Assembly: GCA_963809715.1 (NCBI GenBank)
Contig: CAWEKO010000004.1
Coordinates: 310,001-374,000, forward strand
Source: Bog-473 sp963809715
GTDB lineage: Bacteria > Actinomycetota > Acidimicrobiia > Acidimicrobiales > RAAP-2
Length of the DNA: 64,000 bases
Direction: 5' to 3'
In this document: piece after piece, positions 7,156 through 14,260 of the stretch
Layout: every line of letters starts with the position of its first letter
Position numbering within the stretch: the stretch's first letter is position 1
Notes under the pieces: model-generated
What the model saw: the letters and a program-made list of their open reading frames with translations, nothing else
Database searches by the model: none
What the model was told of the DNA's origin: nothing
Program-made: the position numbers and the translations under genes

Positions 7156-7605
7156 TCAGCCGGCTGCCGAGACCTCGAGGGTCACGACGACGGTCACACC
7201 CTGGAACAAGTCGACCGTCACGTCGTGGGACCCGGTCGCCTTGATGGGCTCGGGCAGAACCACGTGCTTGCGATCCACTTCGACACCTTTGACATTCTTG
7301 ATGGCTTCGACGACGTCCGCCGGACCGATGGAGCCGAAGAGTCGCCCCCCTCCGCCGGCCCGGGCGGAGACCGGGATCACCGCGCCGGCCAAGATGGTCG
7401 CCTGGGCCTCCGCCGCGGTGCGGTCATGGGCCTCGCGCAGATCACGGCCACGCCGCATCTGTCCCGCTTGACCCTCGATGCCCTCGCTGGCCACGATGGC
7501 CCGGCCCTCGGGAAGCAAGAAGTTGCGGGCGAACCCACCAGCGACCTTCACGATGTCGCCTCGCCGCCCGACACCGGCGACGTCGTCTCGGAGCAGGACC
7601 TTCAT
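7156..7605 (-). CDS. rplI: 50S ribosomal protein L9
   Basis: A 149-residue protein, normal length for L9. The start MKVLLRDDVAGVGRRGDIV and the N-terminal segment GGFARNFLLPEG are diagnostic of the rRNA-binding N domain; a long helix (RTAAEAQATILAG) leads to the C-terminal domain with GRLFGSIGPADV. It binds domain V of 23S rRNA at the base of the L1 stalk. Its ATG overlaps the rpsR stop by 4 bp, so it is translationally coupled in the rpsF-ssb-rpsR-rplI operon. Confidence 0.97.
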   Translation of the reverse strand: MKVLLRDDVAGVGRRGDIVKVAGGFARNFLLPEGRAIVASEGIEGQAGQMRRGRDLREAHDRTAAEAQATILAGAVIPVSARAGGGGRLFGSIGPADVVEAIKNVKGVEVDRKHVVLPEPIKATGSHDVTVDLFQGVTVVVTLEVSAAG

Positions 7606-8192
7606 GCGTCGGCGCCCGCTTCCTCGGCCTCGGCCGCGATGTCCGCGTCCAGCGTGGCCAGGACGTCACCGTCCAACTCCGCCTCGCCGACGGCCTCGCT
7701 CGGCGCGGCAGCGCCGTCTGCGCTGCTGGCGGCAGCGTCGGCACCGCCGGTGGCGCCGTCTCCATCGCCACCAGAACTGCCGCCGGTGTTGCCGTCCCTT
7801 CCGCGATCAGAGCCTCCGCCGCCCTCAGAGCGCCGGGGCGGGCGGCTGTCACCGTGCGTGTCACCGAGCGTGCGCTCGCCTCGATCGCGACCGCCTCGGC
7901 CACCGGGCCGCTCGGTGACCGTCCGCTGCGTGTAGGGCAGCAGGACCAGTTCGCGCGCCGTCTTGATGGCCTGGGCCAGTGCCCGCTGGTGCTGGGCGCA
8001 GTTGCCGGTCACCCGGCGCGAGCGGATCTTGCCCCGGTCACTCATGTACTTGCGGAGCATGGGGACGTCCTTGTAGTCGACCCACTCCACCTTGTCCCGG
8101 CACAGGGCGCAGGGCTTCTTCTTCACCCGGCGACCGAGATCCTTGGGGGCCCGGCGTGACGTCGTCCCCCCGCGTTGGTTATTCCTTGCCAT
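7602..8192 (-). CDS. rpsR: 30S ribosomal protein S18 with long acidic C-terminal tail
   Basis: Residues 1 to about 92 are a complete S18: KKKPCALCRDKVEWVDYKD, then MLRKYMSDRGKI and GNCAQHQRALAQAIKTAREL. The cysteines of CALC and NC with the following His are the zinc-ribbon ligands of the C+ form. Normal S18 is about 75-90 residues; this one continues for about 104 more that are first Arg/Gly-rich (GGRGGRDRGER) and then Gly/Ser/Ala/Asp-rich and acidic. The tail is in frame, has high third-position GC, and ends 4 bp into rplI, so it is not a mistaken read-through. It would project from the platform of the small subunit; its role is unknown. Confidence 0.93.
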   Translation of the reverse strand: MARNNQRGGTTSRRAPKDLGRRVKKKPCALCRDKVEWVDYKDVPMLRKYMSDRGKIRSRRVTGNCAQHQRALAQAIKTARELVLLPYTQRTVTERPGGRGGRDRGERTLGDTHGDSRPPRRSEGGGGSDRGRDGNTGGSSGGDGDGATGGADAAASSADGAAAPSEAVGEAELDGDVLATLDADIAAEAEEAGADA

Positions 8193-8680
8193 CAGAAGGG
8201 CTCCTCATCGAATCCGTATCCTCCACCTGCATCGGCTGCGGCCGGCTGCGGTGCGGGCGCGGCCTGCCGGCCACCACCACCACCACCGCCGCCGCCGCGT
8301 GAAAACTCGCCGGGGCCACGCCGCTCGTTCTTGGTGACCGTGGCCGTCGCCCATCGCAGGGACGGGCCGATCTCGTCGGCCACGACCTCGACCTTGGACC
8401 TCTTGTCACCGTCCTGGGTCTCCCAGCTGCGTTGCTCGAGGCGGCCGTTCACAATGACGCGGGAACCTCGGGTAAGGGTCTCGCTCACGTTCTCCGCCAT
8501 CTCGCGCCAACAGACGACGTCGAAGAACGAGGTGGCCTCCTCCCATTCCTGGGTCTGGCGGTTCTGCCAGCGGCGGTTGACCGCCAGACCGAACGTGACG
8601 TTCGCCTGCCCGGTGTTGGTGAAGCGAAGTTCAGGGTCGCGAGTGATGTTGCCCACCAGCGTGACGCTGTTGTCTGGCAT
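8192..8680 (-). CDS. ssb: Single-stranded DNA-binding protein
   Basis: A 162-residue protein starting MPDNSVTLVGNITRDPELRF, typical of the SSB OB-fold (TGQANVTFGLAVNRRW, then FFDVVCWREMAENV and TRGSRVIVNGRL). After residue ~115 comes a Gly/Ala/Pro-rich linker with a run of nine glycines. The acidic tip is GFDEEPF, the peptide that recruits replication and repair partners. It overlaps rpsR by ATGA and sits between rpsF and rpsR, the conserved place for the main replicative SSB. Confidence 0.97.
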   Translation of the reverse strand: MPDNSVTLVGNITRDPELRFTNTGQANVTFGLAVNRRWQNRQTQEWEEATSFFDVVCWREMAENVSETLTRGSRVIVNGRLEQRSWETQDGDKRSKVEVVADEIGPSLRWATATVTKNERRGPGEFSRGGGGGGGGGRQAAPAPQPAAADAGGGYGFDEEPF

Positions 8681-8701
8681 GTCTGTTCCTCCGTCGACTC
8701 G

Positions 8702-9025
8702 TCAGCTCGCGGCCGGCTCGGCCGCCGCCGTCATTTTCGAGTCCGGCAGCCGCACCACCTTGTGGCGCACGACCTCGTCGGCCAGCGTCAGCATGCGGTC
8801 GAGTGCAGCCACCGTCTCGGGTTCCGCCGTGAATTCCACCACGACGTAGTAACCCTCGCGCTTGTGGTTGACCTCGTAGGCAAACGTGCGCTTGCCCCAA
8901 CGGTCGATTGCACCCGGGTTCCCCCCGGTCGAGCGGATGACCTCGAGCGCATGGTCGAGCACGCTCTGGATCAGGCCGGGCTCGGTGGTGGCCTCGAAGA
9001 TGGCCATGACTTCGTAGGGCCGCAT
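8702..9025 (-). CDS. rpsF: 30S ribosomal protein S6
   Basis: ATG 9025 gives MRPYEVMAIFEATTEP, the canonical S6 start, and 107 residues. An upstream in-frame ATG at 9034 lies only 1 nt after the GGAGG, too close to be used, while 9025 lies 10 nt after it. S6 features include WGKRTFAYEVNHKREGYYVV and LTLADEVVRHKVVRL. S6 pairs with S18 in the platform of the 30S subunit, which agrees with its gene neighbour. First gene of the rpsF-ssb-rpsR-rplI operon. Confidence 0.96.
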   Translation of the reverse strand: MRPYEVMAIFEATTEPGLIQSVLDHALEVIRSTGGNPGAIDRWGKRTFAYEVNHKREGYYVVVEFTAEPETVAALDRMLTLADEVVRHKVVRLPDSKMTAAAEPAAS

Positions 9026-9117
9026 AGGCGGCATACCTCCCTCTGGACCGGGCGGTTCGCTCGGGCTCCTGGCGGTCAGGAGCAGGGTTTTGTTGTGACC
9101 GGCCATGATAGCCGGGA

Positions 9118-9957
9118 TCAGCTCAGGGCTTCGCCCAGGCCCTCCGGTGCGTGATACGTCTCCGCATCACCGGGAAAGCTCCCGTTTCGGACGTCATCGG
9201 CGAAGGCCGCAATGGCCTCGGTGGCGATGCGGCCGACATCGGCGTATTGGCGCACGAACTTCGGCGGGGTCCGTTTTCCCAGGCCGAGCAGGTCGTGGAA
9301 GACCAGAACCTGGCCGTCGCAGTCCGGGCCGGCGCCGATGCCGATGGTCGGGACGTCGACCGCGTCGGTGACGGCGGCGCCCACCACGTCGGGCACGCCC
9401 TCGATGACGAATCCGAAGCAGCCCGCCGCGGCCAGCGCCTTCGCCGCGTCGAGCAGGGCGCTCGCGGCGTTGATGCTCTTGCCCTGCACCCGGAAGCCGC
9501 CCATGGCCAGGACCGACTGCGGGGTGAGGCCGAGGTGGCCCATCACTGGGATCTCAGCCCGGATGATGGCCTCGACCACCTCGAGCCGGGCCCGCCCACC
9601 CTCGAGCTTGACCGCCTGGGCACCGGCCCGGACCAGCGTGGCCGCGTTGCGGACGGCGTCGTCGGGTGAGAGGTGGTAGCTCATCCAGGGCATGTCGCCC
9701 AGGATCAGGCTGCGGGGCTTGGCCCGGGCCACCGCGGCCGTGTGATGGGCCATCACGTCGATGTCGACGTGGAGGGTGTCGTCGAAGCCGAGCACCGTGT
9801 TGGCCACCGAGTCCCCGACGAGGATGATGTCGACCCCCGCCTCCGAGACGATCCGGGCACCCGGCTCGTCGTAGGCCGTGACCATGACGATCGGCACGCC
9901 ACCGTCGCGTCGCTTGCGCTGCCGCAGAGCTGGAACCGTGACGGGACCGTCGCTCAC
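9118..9957 (-). CDS. panB: 3-methyl-2-oxobutanoate hydroxymethyltransferase
   Basis: GTG 9957 overlaps the DUF5318 stop (GTGA); 279 residues. PanB adds a hydroxymethyl group from 5,10-methylene-tetrahydrofolate to 2-oxoisovalerate to make ketopantoate, the first committed step to pantothenate and CoA. Signature strings: IVMVTAYDEPGARIVSEAG, VGDSVANTVLGFDDTL (metal-binding Asp), LEGG, PVMGHLGLTPQS, EGVP and TIGIGAGPDCDGQVLVFHD. Complete TIM-barrel enzyme of normal length. The partner panC is not in the window. Confidence 0.96.
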   Translation of the reverse strand: MSDGPVTVPALRQRKRRDGGVPIVMVTAYDEPGARIVSEAGVDIILVGDSVANTVLGFDDTLHVDIDVMAHHTAAVARAKPRSLILGDMPWMSYHLSPDDAVRNAATLVRAGAQAVKLEGGRARLEVVEAIIRAEIPVMGHLGLTPQSVLAMGGFRVQGKSINAASALLDAAKALAAAGCFGFVIEGVPDVVGAAVTDAVDVPTIGIGAGPDCDGQVLVFHDLLGLGKRTPPKFVRQYADVGRIATEAIAAFADDVRNGSFPGDAETYHAPEGLGEALS

Positions 9958-10388
9958 CGGGCCGGCGCCGCCTTCTTTCGTCCCTTGCCACCTCCGGCGG
10001 GGTACTTCTTCATGAGGTGGTGCCAGGCGCACGACGGGCACACCTCGACCTCGTAGCAGAGCACCGGTTCCGGCCGCCGGCACAGGGCCTTGAGCTCGGC
10101 AACCGTTCCTGGGCAACGACCACCGGGAGGCAATTTGGCCCCGAAGACGAAGGTGACGGTGACCAGCCGGCCGTCGTCGCAGATGGGGCAGACCTCTTTG
10201 GTGGGTCGCCCCACGTTCTGGGCGGCCCGCAGGAGTTCGGGGTGGGCGTCGCACACGTCGATCTTCTGGACGTGGCCCCGCTCCACCTCCTTGACGAGTC
10301 CGTTGCGCACGATCCGGTACTCCACCTGGGCCGTGACATCCGGGCTCACGGCTCTCGAAGAGGACCGCGGCTCCGACGTGACGGACAT
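9954..10388 (-). CDS. DUF5318 family zinc-ribbon protein
   Basis: ATG 10388, 144 residues. It matches the pattern I recall for DUF5318, a small actinobacterial family: EVERGHVQKIDVCDAHPELL, then CPICDDGRLVTVTFVFG, then YEVEVCPSCAWHHLMKKY. The two CPxC pairs should bind one zinc. Function is unknown; conservation suggests a nucleic-acid or ribosome-associated housekeeping role. It overlaps panB by 4 bp and starts 7 nt after TAGCCT with no Shine-Dalgarno site, so the panB operon is probably transcribed as a leaderless mRNA from this gene. Confidence 0.75.
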   Translation of the reverse strand: MSVTSEPRSSSRAVSPDVTAQVEYRIVRNGLVKEVERGHVQKIDVCDAHPELLRAAQNVGRPTKEVCPICDDGRLVTVTFVFGAKLPPGGRCPGTVAELKALCRRPEPVLCYEVEVCPSCAWHHLMKKYPAGGGKGRKKAAPAR

Positions 10389-10395
10389 GGGCGTC

Positions 10396-10401
10396 AGGCT
10401 A
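10396..10401 (-). promoter_or_regulatory. Leaderless-type -10 box (TAGCCT) of DUF5318-panB
   Basis: On the minus strand TAGCCT is followed by GACGCCC (7 nt) and the ATG at 10388. The position places transcription start at or next to the start codon. Confidence 0.5.
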
Positions 10402-10474
10402 CTCCCCGTGCCTGGAATCGGTCCGCCCGCAGGCGTCAATTCCCAGCCCCACGCGACATCTTCGTGATCAATGT

Positions 10475-10512
10475 TTGAATTGCGCTATATCGAACCGATA
10501 TAGTGGACCGCA
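10475..10512 (+). promoter_or_regulatory. padR-ino1 promoter with overlapping palindromic operator
   Basis: TTGAAT (10475-10480) and TATAGT (10499-10504) are spaced 18 bp and place transcription start about at the ATG 10513. The palindrome CTATATCG-AAC-CGATATAG (10485-10503, perfect 8-bp arms) covers the spacer and the -10 box. A dimeric PadR protein encoded immediately downstream is the obvious candidate to bind it and repress its own operon. Confidence 0.65.
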
Positions 10513-11145
10513 ATGTTGGATCTGGCCATACTCGGCCTCCTCGAGGAGCGCGACCTCCACGGTTACGAAATCCGGAAGCTCCTCCGCGAGCACCTGGGGT
10601 TGCTGGCGAATGTCTCGTTCGGGTCGATCTACCCGGCCCTGACCCGCCTGGAGAAGGCGGGCGCCGTGGTCGCCACCGATGCCTCCACCGCGGGCCCGCA
10701 GACGAAAGTCCGTCCCGCTCCTCCCACAGGCTCCCTCAGCGGCGAGCTGGCCGTGCTGCGTTCCCGTCGCCATACCCCGACACTGGCCCGACGGGGCAAA
10801 AAGGTGTACCGGATCACCGACGAGGGTCGGAGCCTCTTCGCCAAATTGTTGACCGAGGGCGGTGCCGTCGCCGACGACCGCAGCTTCAGCCTGCGCCTGG
10901 CCTTTGCCCGGCACCTGGCTCCCCAGGCTCGCCTCACGCTTCTCGAACGCCGGCGCGCCCTTCTCGTCCAACGCTTGGGCGAAGCCGAGTCCACCCGGGC
11001 CGACCTCGATGTCTACGCCCGCTCCGTCGTGCAGCACACCGCTGGCGGCGTGGCCCGTGACATCAGTTGGCTCGACCACCTGATCGCGTCCGAACGCGCC
11101 GCTCTCGCCGGCGCCGCGGAACCGGCGCCGAGCACCACCGCCTGA
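10513..11145 (+). CDS. PadR family transcriptional regulator
   Basis: A 210-residue protein with the PadR winged helix: MLDLAILGLLEERDLHGYEI, LLREHLGLLANVSFGSIYPAL and LTRLEKAGAVV. The wing region is enlarged by about 35 Pro/Thr/Arg-rich residues before GKKVYRITDEGR. The C-terminal half is a dimerisation helix domain (LTLLERRRALLVQRL). It ends 17 bp before ino1. The same pairing occurs in mycobacteria (Rv0047c next to ino1, from memory), so it probably controls inositol synthesis. It likely represses itself through the palindrome over its promoter. No Shine-Dalgarno site precedes the ATG, fitting a leaderless mRNA. Confidence 0.9.
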   Translation: MLDLAILGLLEERDLHGYEIRKLLREHLGLLANVSFGSIYPALTRLEKAGAVVATDASTAGPQTKVRPAPPTGSLSGELAVLRSRRHTPTLARRGKKVYRITDEGRSLFAKLLTEGGAVADDRSFSLRLAFARHLAPQARLTLLERRRALLVQRLGEAESTRADLDVYARSVVQHTAGGVARDISWLDHLIASERAALAGAAEPAPSTTA

Positions 11146-11162
11146 CCACGAAGGAGATACCG

Positions 11163-12263
11163 ATGCACAACCCCATCCGCCTTGCCATCGCCGGCGTCGG
11201 CAACTGCGCGAGCTCGCTCATTCAGGGAATCACCTACTACCGCGACGCGGAATCCGACGACGTGGTTCCGGGCCTGATGCACGTGGAGCTCGGCGGCTAT
11301 CACGTCCGTGATCTGGTACCCGTGGCCGCTTTCGACGTTGACCTCACCAAAGTGGGTACCGACCTCGGCAAGGCCATCCATGCAGGGCTGAACAACACCA
11401 TCCGCTTCGCCGAGGTGGGAGAGATCGGGGTCACCGTCCAGCGCGGACCGACCTTCGACGGCCTCGGCCGGTACTACAAGGAACTGATCGAGGAGTCGCC
11501 CGCCGAGCCGGTCGACGTCGCCCAGGCCCTGCGCGACGCCAAGGCGGACGTTCTCGTCTCCTACCTGCCGGTCGGCTCCGAACGGGCCCAGCGTCACTAC
11601 GCCCAGGCCTGTCTCGACGCCGGTGTGGCCTTCGTGAACGCCATCCCGGTCTTCATTGCGTCGAACCCCGAGTGGGCACGCAAGTTCCGCGACGCCGGCG
11701 TACCCATCGTGGGTGACGACATCAAGAGCCAGGTGGGCTCGACCATCGTCCACCGCATCCTGACCCGGCTCTTCGAGGACCGGGGCCTGGCGCTCGACCA
11801 CACATACCAGCTCAACTTCGGCGGCAACATGGACTTCAAGAACATGCTCGAGCGCGAGCGCCTCGAGTCCAAGAAGATCTCGAAGACCCAAGCCGTGACG
11901 AGCCAGTTCGAGGACAACGTGCTCGACGCCGACGACGTGCACGTCGGGCCGTCTGACCACGTGCCGTGGCTGAAGGACCGCAAGTGGGCCTACATCCGCA
12001 TGGAAGGCCGCAACTTCGGCGACGTGCCCCTGAACCTGGAGCTCAAGCTCGAGGTGTGGGACTCGCCGAACTCGGCGGGAGTCATCATCGACGCCGTCCG
12101 CTGCGCCAAGCTCGCGCTCGACCGGGGCATCGGTGGCCCGTTGCTCGGGCCTTCGGCCTACTTCATGAAGTCGCCGCCGGTGCAGTACCACGACGACATC
12201 GCGCACACCATGGTCGAGAGCTTCGCCGCCGGGGAGACCCAGGAGAGTTGGCCGGCCGACTGA
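11163..12263 (+). CDS. ino1: Inositol-3-phosphate synthase
   Basis: ATG 11163 follows AAGGAGAT; 366 residues, the size of actinobacterial Ino1. It converts glucose 6-phosphate to myo-inositol 3-phosphate using NAD, supplying phosphatidylinositol and, in actinobacteria, mycothiol. Motifs: LAIAGVGNCASSLIQG (NAD loop), NAIPVFIASNPEWARKF, GDDIKSQVGSTIVHR (active-site Lys and Asp), LNFGGNMDFKNML and NSAGVIIDAVRCAKLAL. Downstream of and probably co-transcribed with the PadR gene. Confidence 0.97.
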   Translation: MHNPIRLAIAGVGNCASSLIQGITYYRDAESDDVVPGLMHVELGGYHVRDLVPVAAFDVDLTKVGTDLGKAIHAGLNNTIRFAEVGEIGVTVQRGPTFDGLGRYYKELIEESPAEPVDVAQALRDAKADVLVSYLPVGSERAQRHYAQACLDAGVAFVNAIPVFIASNPEWARKFRDAGVPIVGDDIKSQVGSTIVHRILTRLFEDRGLALDHTYQLNFGGNMDFKNMLERERLESKKISKTQAVTSQFEDNVLDADDVHVGPSDHVPWLKDRKWAYIRMEGRNFGDVPLNLELKLEVWDSPNSAGVIIDAVRCAKLALDRGIGGPLLGPSAYFMKSPPVQYHDDIAHTMVESFAAGETQESWPAD

Positions 12264-12326
12264 CCGGCGGCAACCGAGCACGCCGGCCTGACGCCAGGTC
12301 GGTCACCGGTTCAGAGGTTCAGAGGT

Positions 12327-12812
12327 TCAGACCAGGATCCGCTCGTCGGGAGCACGCACGCCCACGACCGCCATCGTGCGACCCATGCCGAGGAAGCACC
12401 CGCAGCAGATCGTGAGGTCCGTCAACTCGTCCTCGGAGAAGGCCGCGTGCATGCGGCCCCAGAATTCGTCGTCCATGGCCAAGTGGTCCAGCGCGAAGCG
12501 CTCGGCGAATTCGGCCGCCAGCCGCTCGCGGTCGCTGAGCTCCGTCGCGGCACGCCAGTCGGTCACCTCGGCGTAGAAGGGCTCACCTGCGCCGGCCGTC
12601 TCGCCGTCCCGGGCTCGGGTGTCACGACAGACGGCACAGTCGTTGATGAGCGCAATGGTCCAACGCGCCGACTCGCGCTCGCGCACCGAGAGTTGTGAGT
12701 TGCCGTAGACCGCCGCCGAAAGCTTGCCCATCCCGGCTGCCATCTCGGGGCGGAGCATCGCCCAGTCGATGTGCTCCCCCATGCCCGTCTGCGGTGCGTT
12801 GATCCTCGTCAT
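12327..12812 (-). CDS. Carboxymuconolactone decarboxylase/AhpD-like protein
   Basis: A 161-residue alpha-helical protein with the redox-type CxxC motif in INDCAVCRDTRARDG, followed by RLAAEFAERFALDH and FSEDELTDLTICCGCFLGMGR. AhpD-like members use the CxxC for peroxidase reduction; others are decarboxylases or of unknown role. The spacing CAVCRDTRA is of the AhpD-like kind. Extra cysteines (CCGC) near the end are unusual. It starts 8 nt after TACCCT without a Shine-Dalgarno site. A 9-bp direct repeat (GGTTCAGAG) crosses its stop codon. Confidence 0.78.
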   Translation of the reverse strand: MTRINAPQTGMGEHIDWAMLRPEMAAGMGKLSAAVYGNSQLSVRERESARWTIALINDCAVCRDTRARDGETAGAGEPFYAEVTDWRAATELSDRERLAAEFAERFALDHLAMDDEFWGRMHAAFSEDELTDLTICCGCFLGMGRTMAVVGVRAPDERILV

Positions 12813-12820
12813 GGAAGACG

Positions 12821-12826
12821 AGGGTA
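12821..12826 (-). promoter_or_regulatory. Leaderless-type -10 box (TACCCT) of the CMD gene
   Basis: TACCCT on the minus strand, then CGTCTTCC (8 nt) and ATG 12812. One instance of the recurrent TAnnnT-before-start pattern in this window. Confidence 0.4.
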
Positions 12827-12837
12827 GCCCTCCACGC

Positions 12838-14232
12838 TCAGGATTGTTCGGCCCACCAGGCCAGCAGCCGTCCGGATGCTTCCTTCTCGCCGAGAGGTCC
12901 CTCGTCGAGCCGCAGCTCCATGAGGAACGAGAGCGCCTTGCCCACCGCCGGGCCGGGCCCGATCCCGAGCAGGTCCATCACCTGGTTCCCCGTCAGATCG
13001 GGCCGGAGAGCATCAAGCTCCTCCTGCTCGCGGAGTATGGCGATCCGGGCCTCCAGCTCATCCATCCGTCGGGCCAGGGCTCGGGCCTTCGCCGCGTTCC
13101 GGGTCGTGCAGTCGCACCGCGTCAGCTCGTTGAGCAGGTCGAGGTGGACACCGGCGTCGCGCACGTAGCGGCGCACGGCCTTATCGGTCCAGCCGAGGCG
13201 GTAGGTGTGGAAGCGCAGGTGCAGCTCGACCAGGCGCACGACCGTGTCGATGTCGGCTGCCGGATAGCGCAGTGCCTCCATGCGCGCCCTCGTCATCCGC
13301 GCCCCGACCACCTCGTGGTGGTGGAAACTCACTCCACCGTCGGTGATGGCCCTCGTCTTCGGCTTGCCGACGTCGTGGAACAGAGCGGACAGGCGCAACA
13401 CCTTGTTCTTCGACGTCTTGTCGACCACGGCCAGTGTGTGCGCCAAGACGTCCTTGTGGCGGTGAATCGGGTCTTGCTCGAGCGCGAGGCCCGGCAACTC
13501 GGGGAGGAACTCGCTCGCCAGACCGGTGCGCACCACGAACCAGAGCGCCTGTGAGGGAACGTCGACGAGGACGATCTTGTCGAGCTCGTCGCGGATGCGC
13601 TCGGCGGACACGATGGACAGCCGCTCGTGCATCTTCGTCACGGCGTCCACCAGGGCGGGGTCGGGTTCGAGTGAGAAGCGGGCCGCGAAGCGAGCGGCTC
13701 GCAGCATGCGCAGCGGATCGTCCCCGAAGGAGATCTCGGGATCGAGTGGCGTGCGCAGACGGCCGGCGGCCAGGTCGCCCAGGCCGTCGAACGGGTCGAT
13801 CAGCTCCATGTCGGGCAGGCGCAGGGCCAGCGCGTTGACGGTGAAATCGCGCCGGGACAGGTCGAGTTCGATGTCGTCGCCGTAGGTGACCTCAGGCTTG
13901 CGCGACTCGGGAACGTAGACCTCGGCCCGGTGCGTCGTGATCTCGTAGACGCGCCCTGCCTTGCGGCACCCGATGGTCCCGAACTTTGCCCCTTGCGTCC
14001 ACACGTCGTCGGCCCAGCCACGCACGATCTGCTCGATCTCGCCAGGACGGGCGTCCGTCGTCAGGTCGATGTCGGACTCCTCCGACGCCGCACCCGGCAA
14101 CAGGGCGTCACGGACGGAACCGCCGACCAGGTACACGGCGCGGCCGGCCGCCGCAAAGCGGCGCGCCAGCTCGTCGGTCGCCTCGACATAGGGCCGAAAA
14201 CGCTCGGGTACCGACGTGGACTGCACCCGCAT
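12838..14232 (-). CDS. cca: CCA tRNA nucleotidyltransferase with HD domain
   Basis: A 464-residue class II nucleotidyltransferase. Motifs: AVYLVGGSVRDALLPG, SDIDLTTDARP (catalytic Asp pair), EITTHRAE, RRDFTVNALAL, DPFDGLGDLAAG and the RDDPLR-like GDDPLRMLRAARFAAR. A C-terminal HD domain has HRHKDVLAHTL, LSALFHDVGKPK and FHHHEVVGA, the phosphohydrolase metal motif. It adds or repairs the 3' CCA of tRNAs; many are required here because the tRNA-Leu in this window does not encode CCA. It is divergent from the DUF6049-murJ operon, the order seen in mycobacteria (pcnA). An alternative leaderless start is GTG 14226, 6 nt after TACCGT. Confidence 0.94.
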   Translation of the reverse strand: MRVQSTSVPERFRPYVEATDELARRFAAAGRAVYLVGGSVRDALLPGAASEESDIDLTTDARPGEIEQIVRGWADDVWTQGAKFGTIGCRKAGRVYEITTHRAEVYVPESRKPEVTYGDDIELDLSRRDFTVNALALRLPDMELIDPFDGLGDLAAGRLRTPLDPEISFGDDPLRMLRAARFAARFSLEPDPALVDAVTKMHERLSIVSAERIRDELDKIVLVDVPSQALWFVVRTGLASEFLPELPGLALEQDPIHRHKDVLAHTLAVVDKTSKNKVLRLSALFHDVGKPKTRAITDGGVSFHHHEVVGARMTRARMEALRYPAADIDTVVRLVELHLRFHTYRLGWTDKAVRRYVRDAGVHLDLLNELTRCDCTTRNAAKARALARRMDELEARIAILREQEELDALRPDLTGNQVMDLLGIGPGPAVGKALSFLMELRLDEGPLGEKEASGRLLAWWAEQS

Positions 14233-14248
14233 ACGGTAGTGCGCCCTC

Positions 14249-14254
14249 TAGCCT
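14249..14254 (+). promoter_or_regulatory. Leaderless-type -10 box (TAGCCT) of DUF6049-murJ
   Basis: TAGCCT followed by CTCCCT (6 nt) and GTG 14261. The divergent cca gene has TACCGT at 14233-14238 on the other strand, so two opposed promoters fall within about 22 bp. Confidence 0.5.
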
Positions 14255-14260
14255 CTCCCT

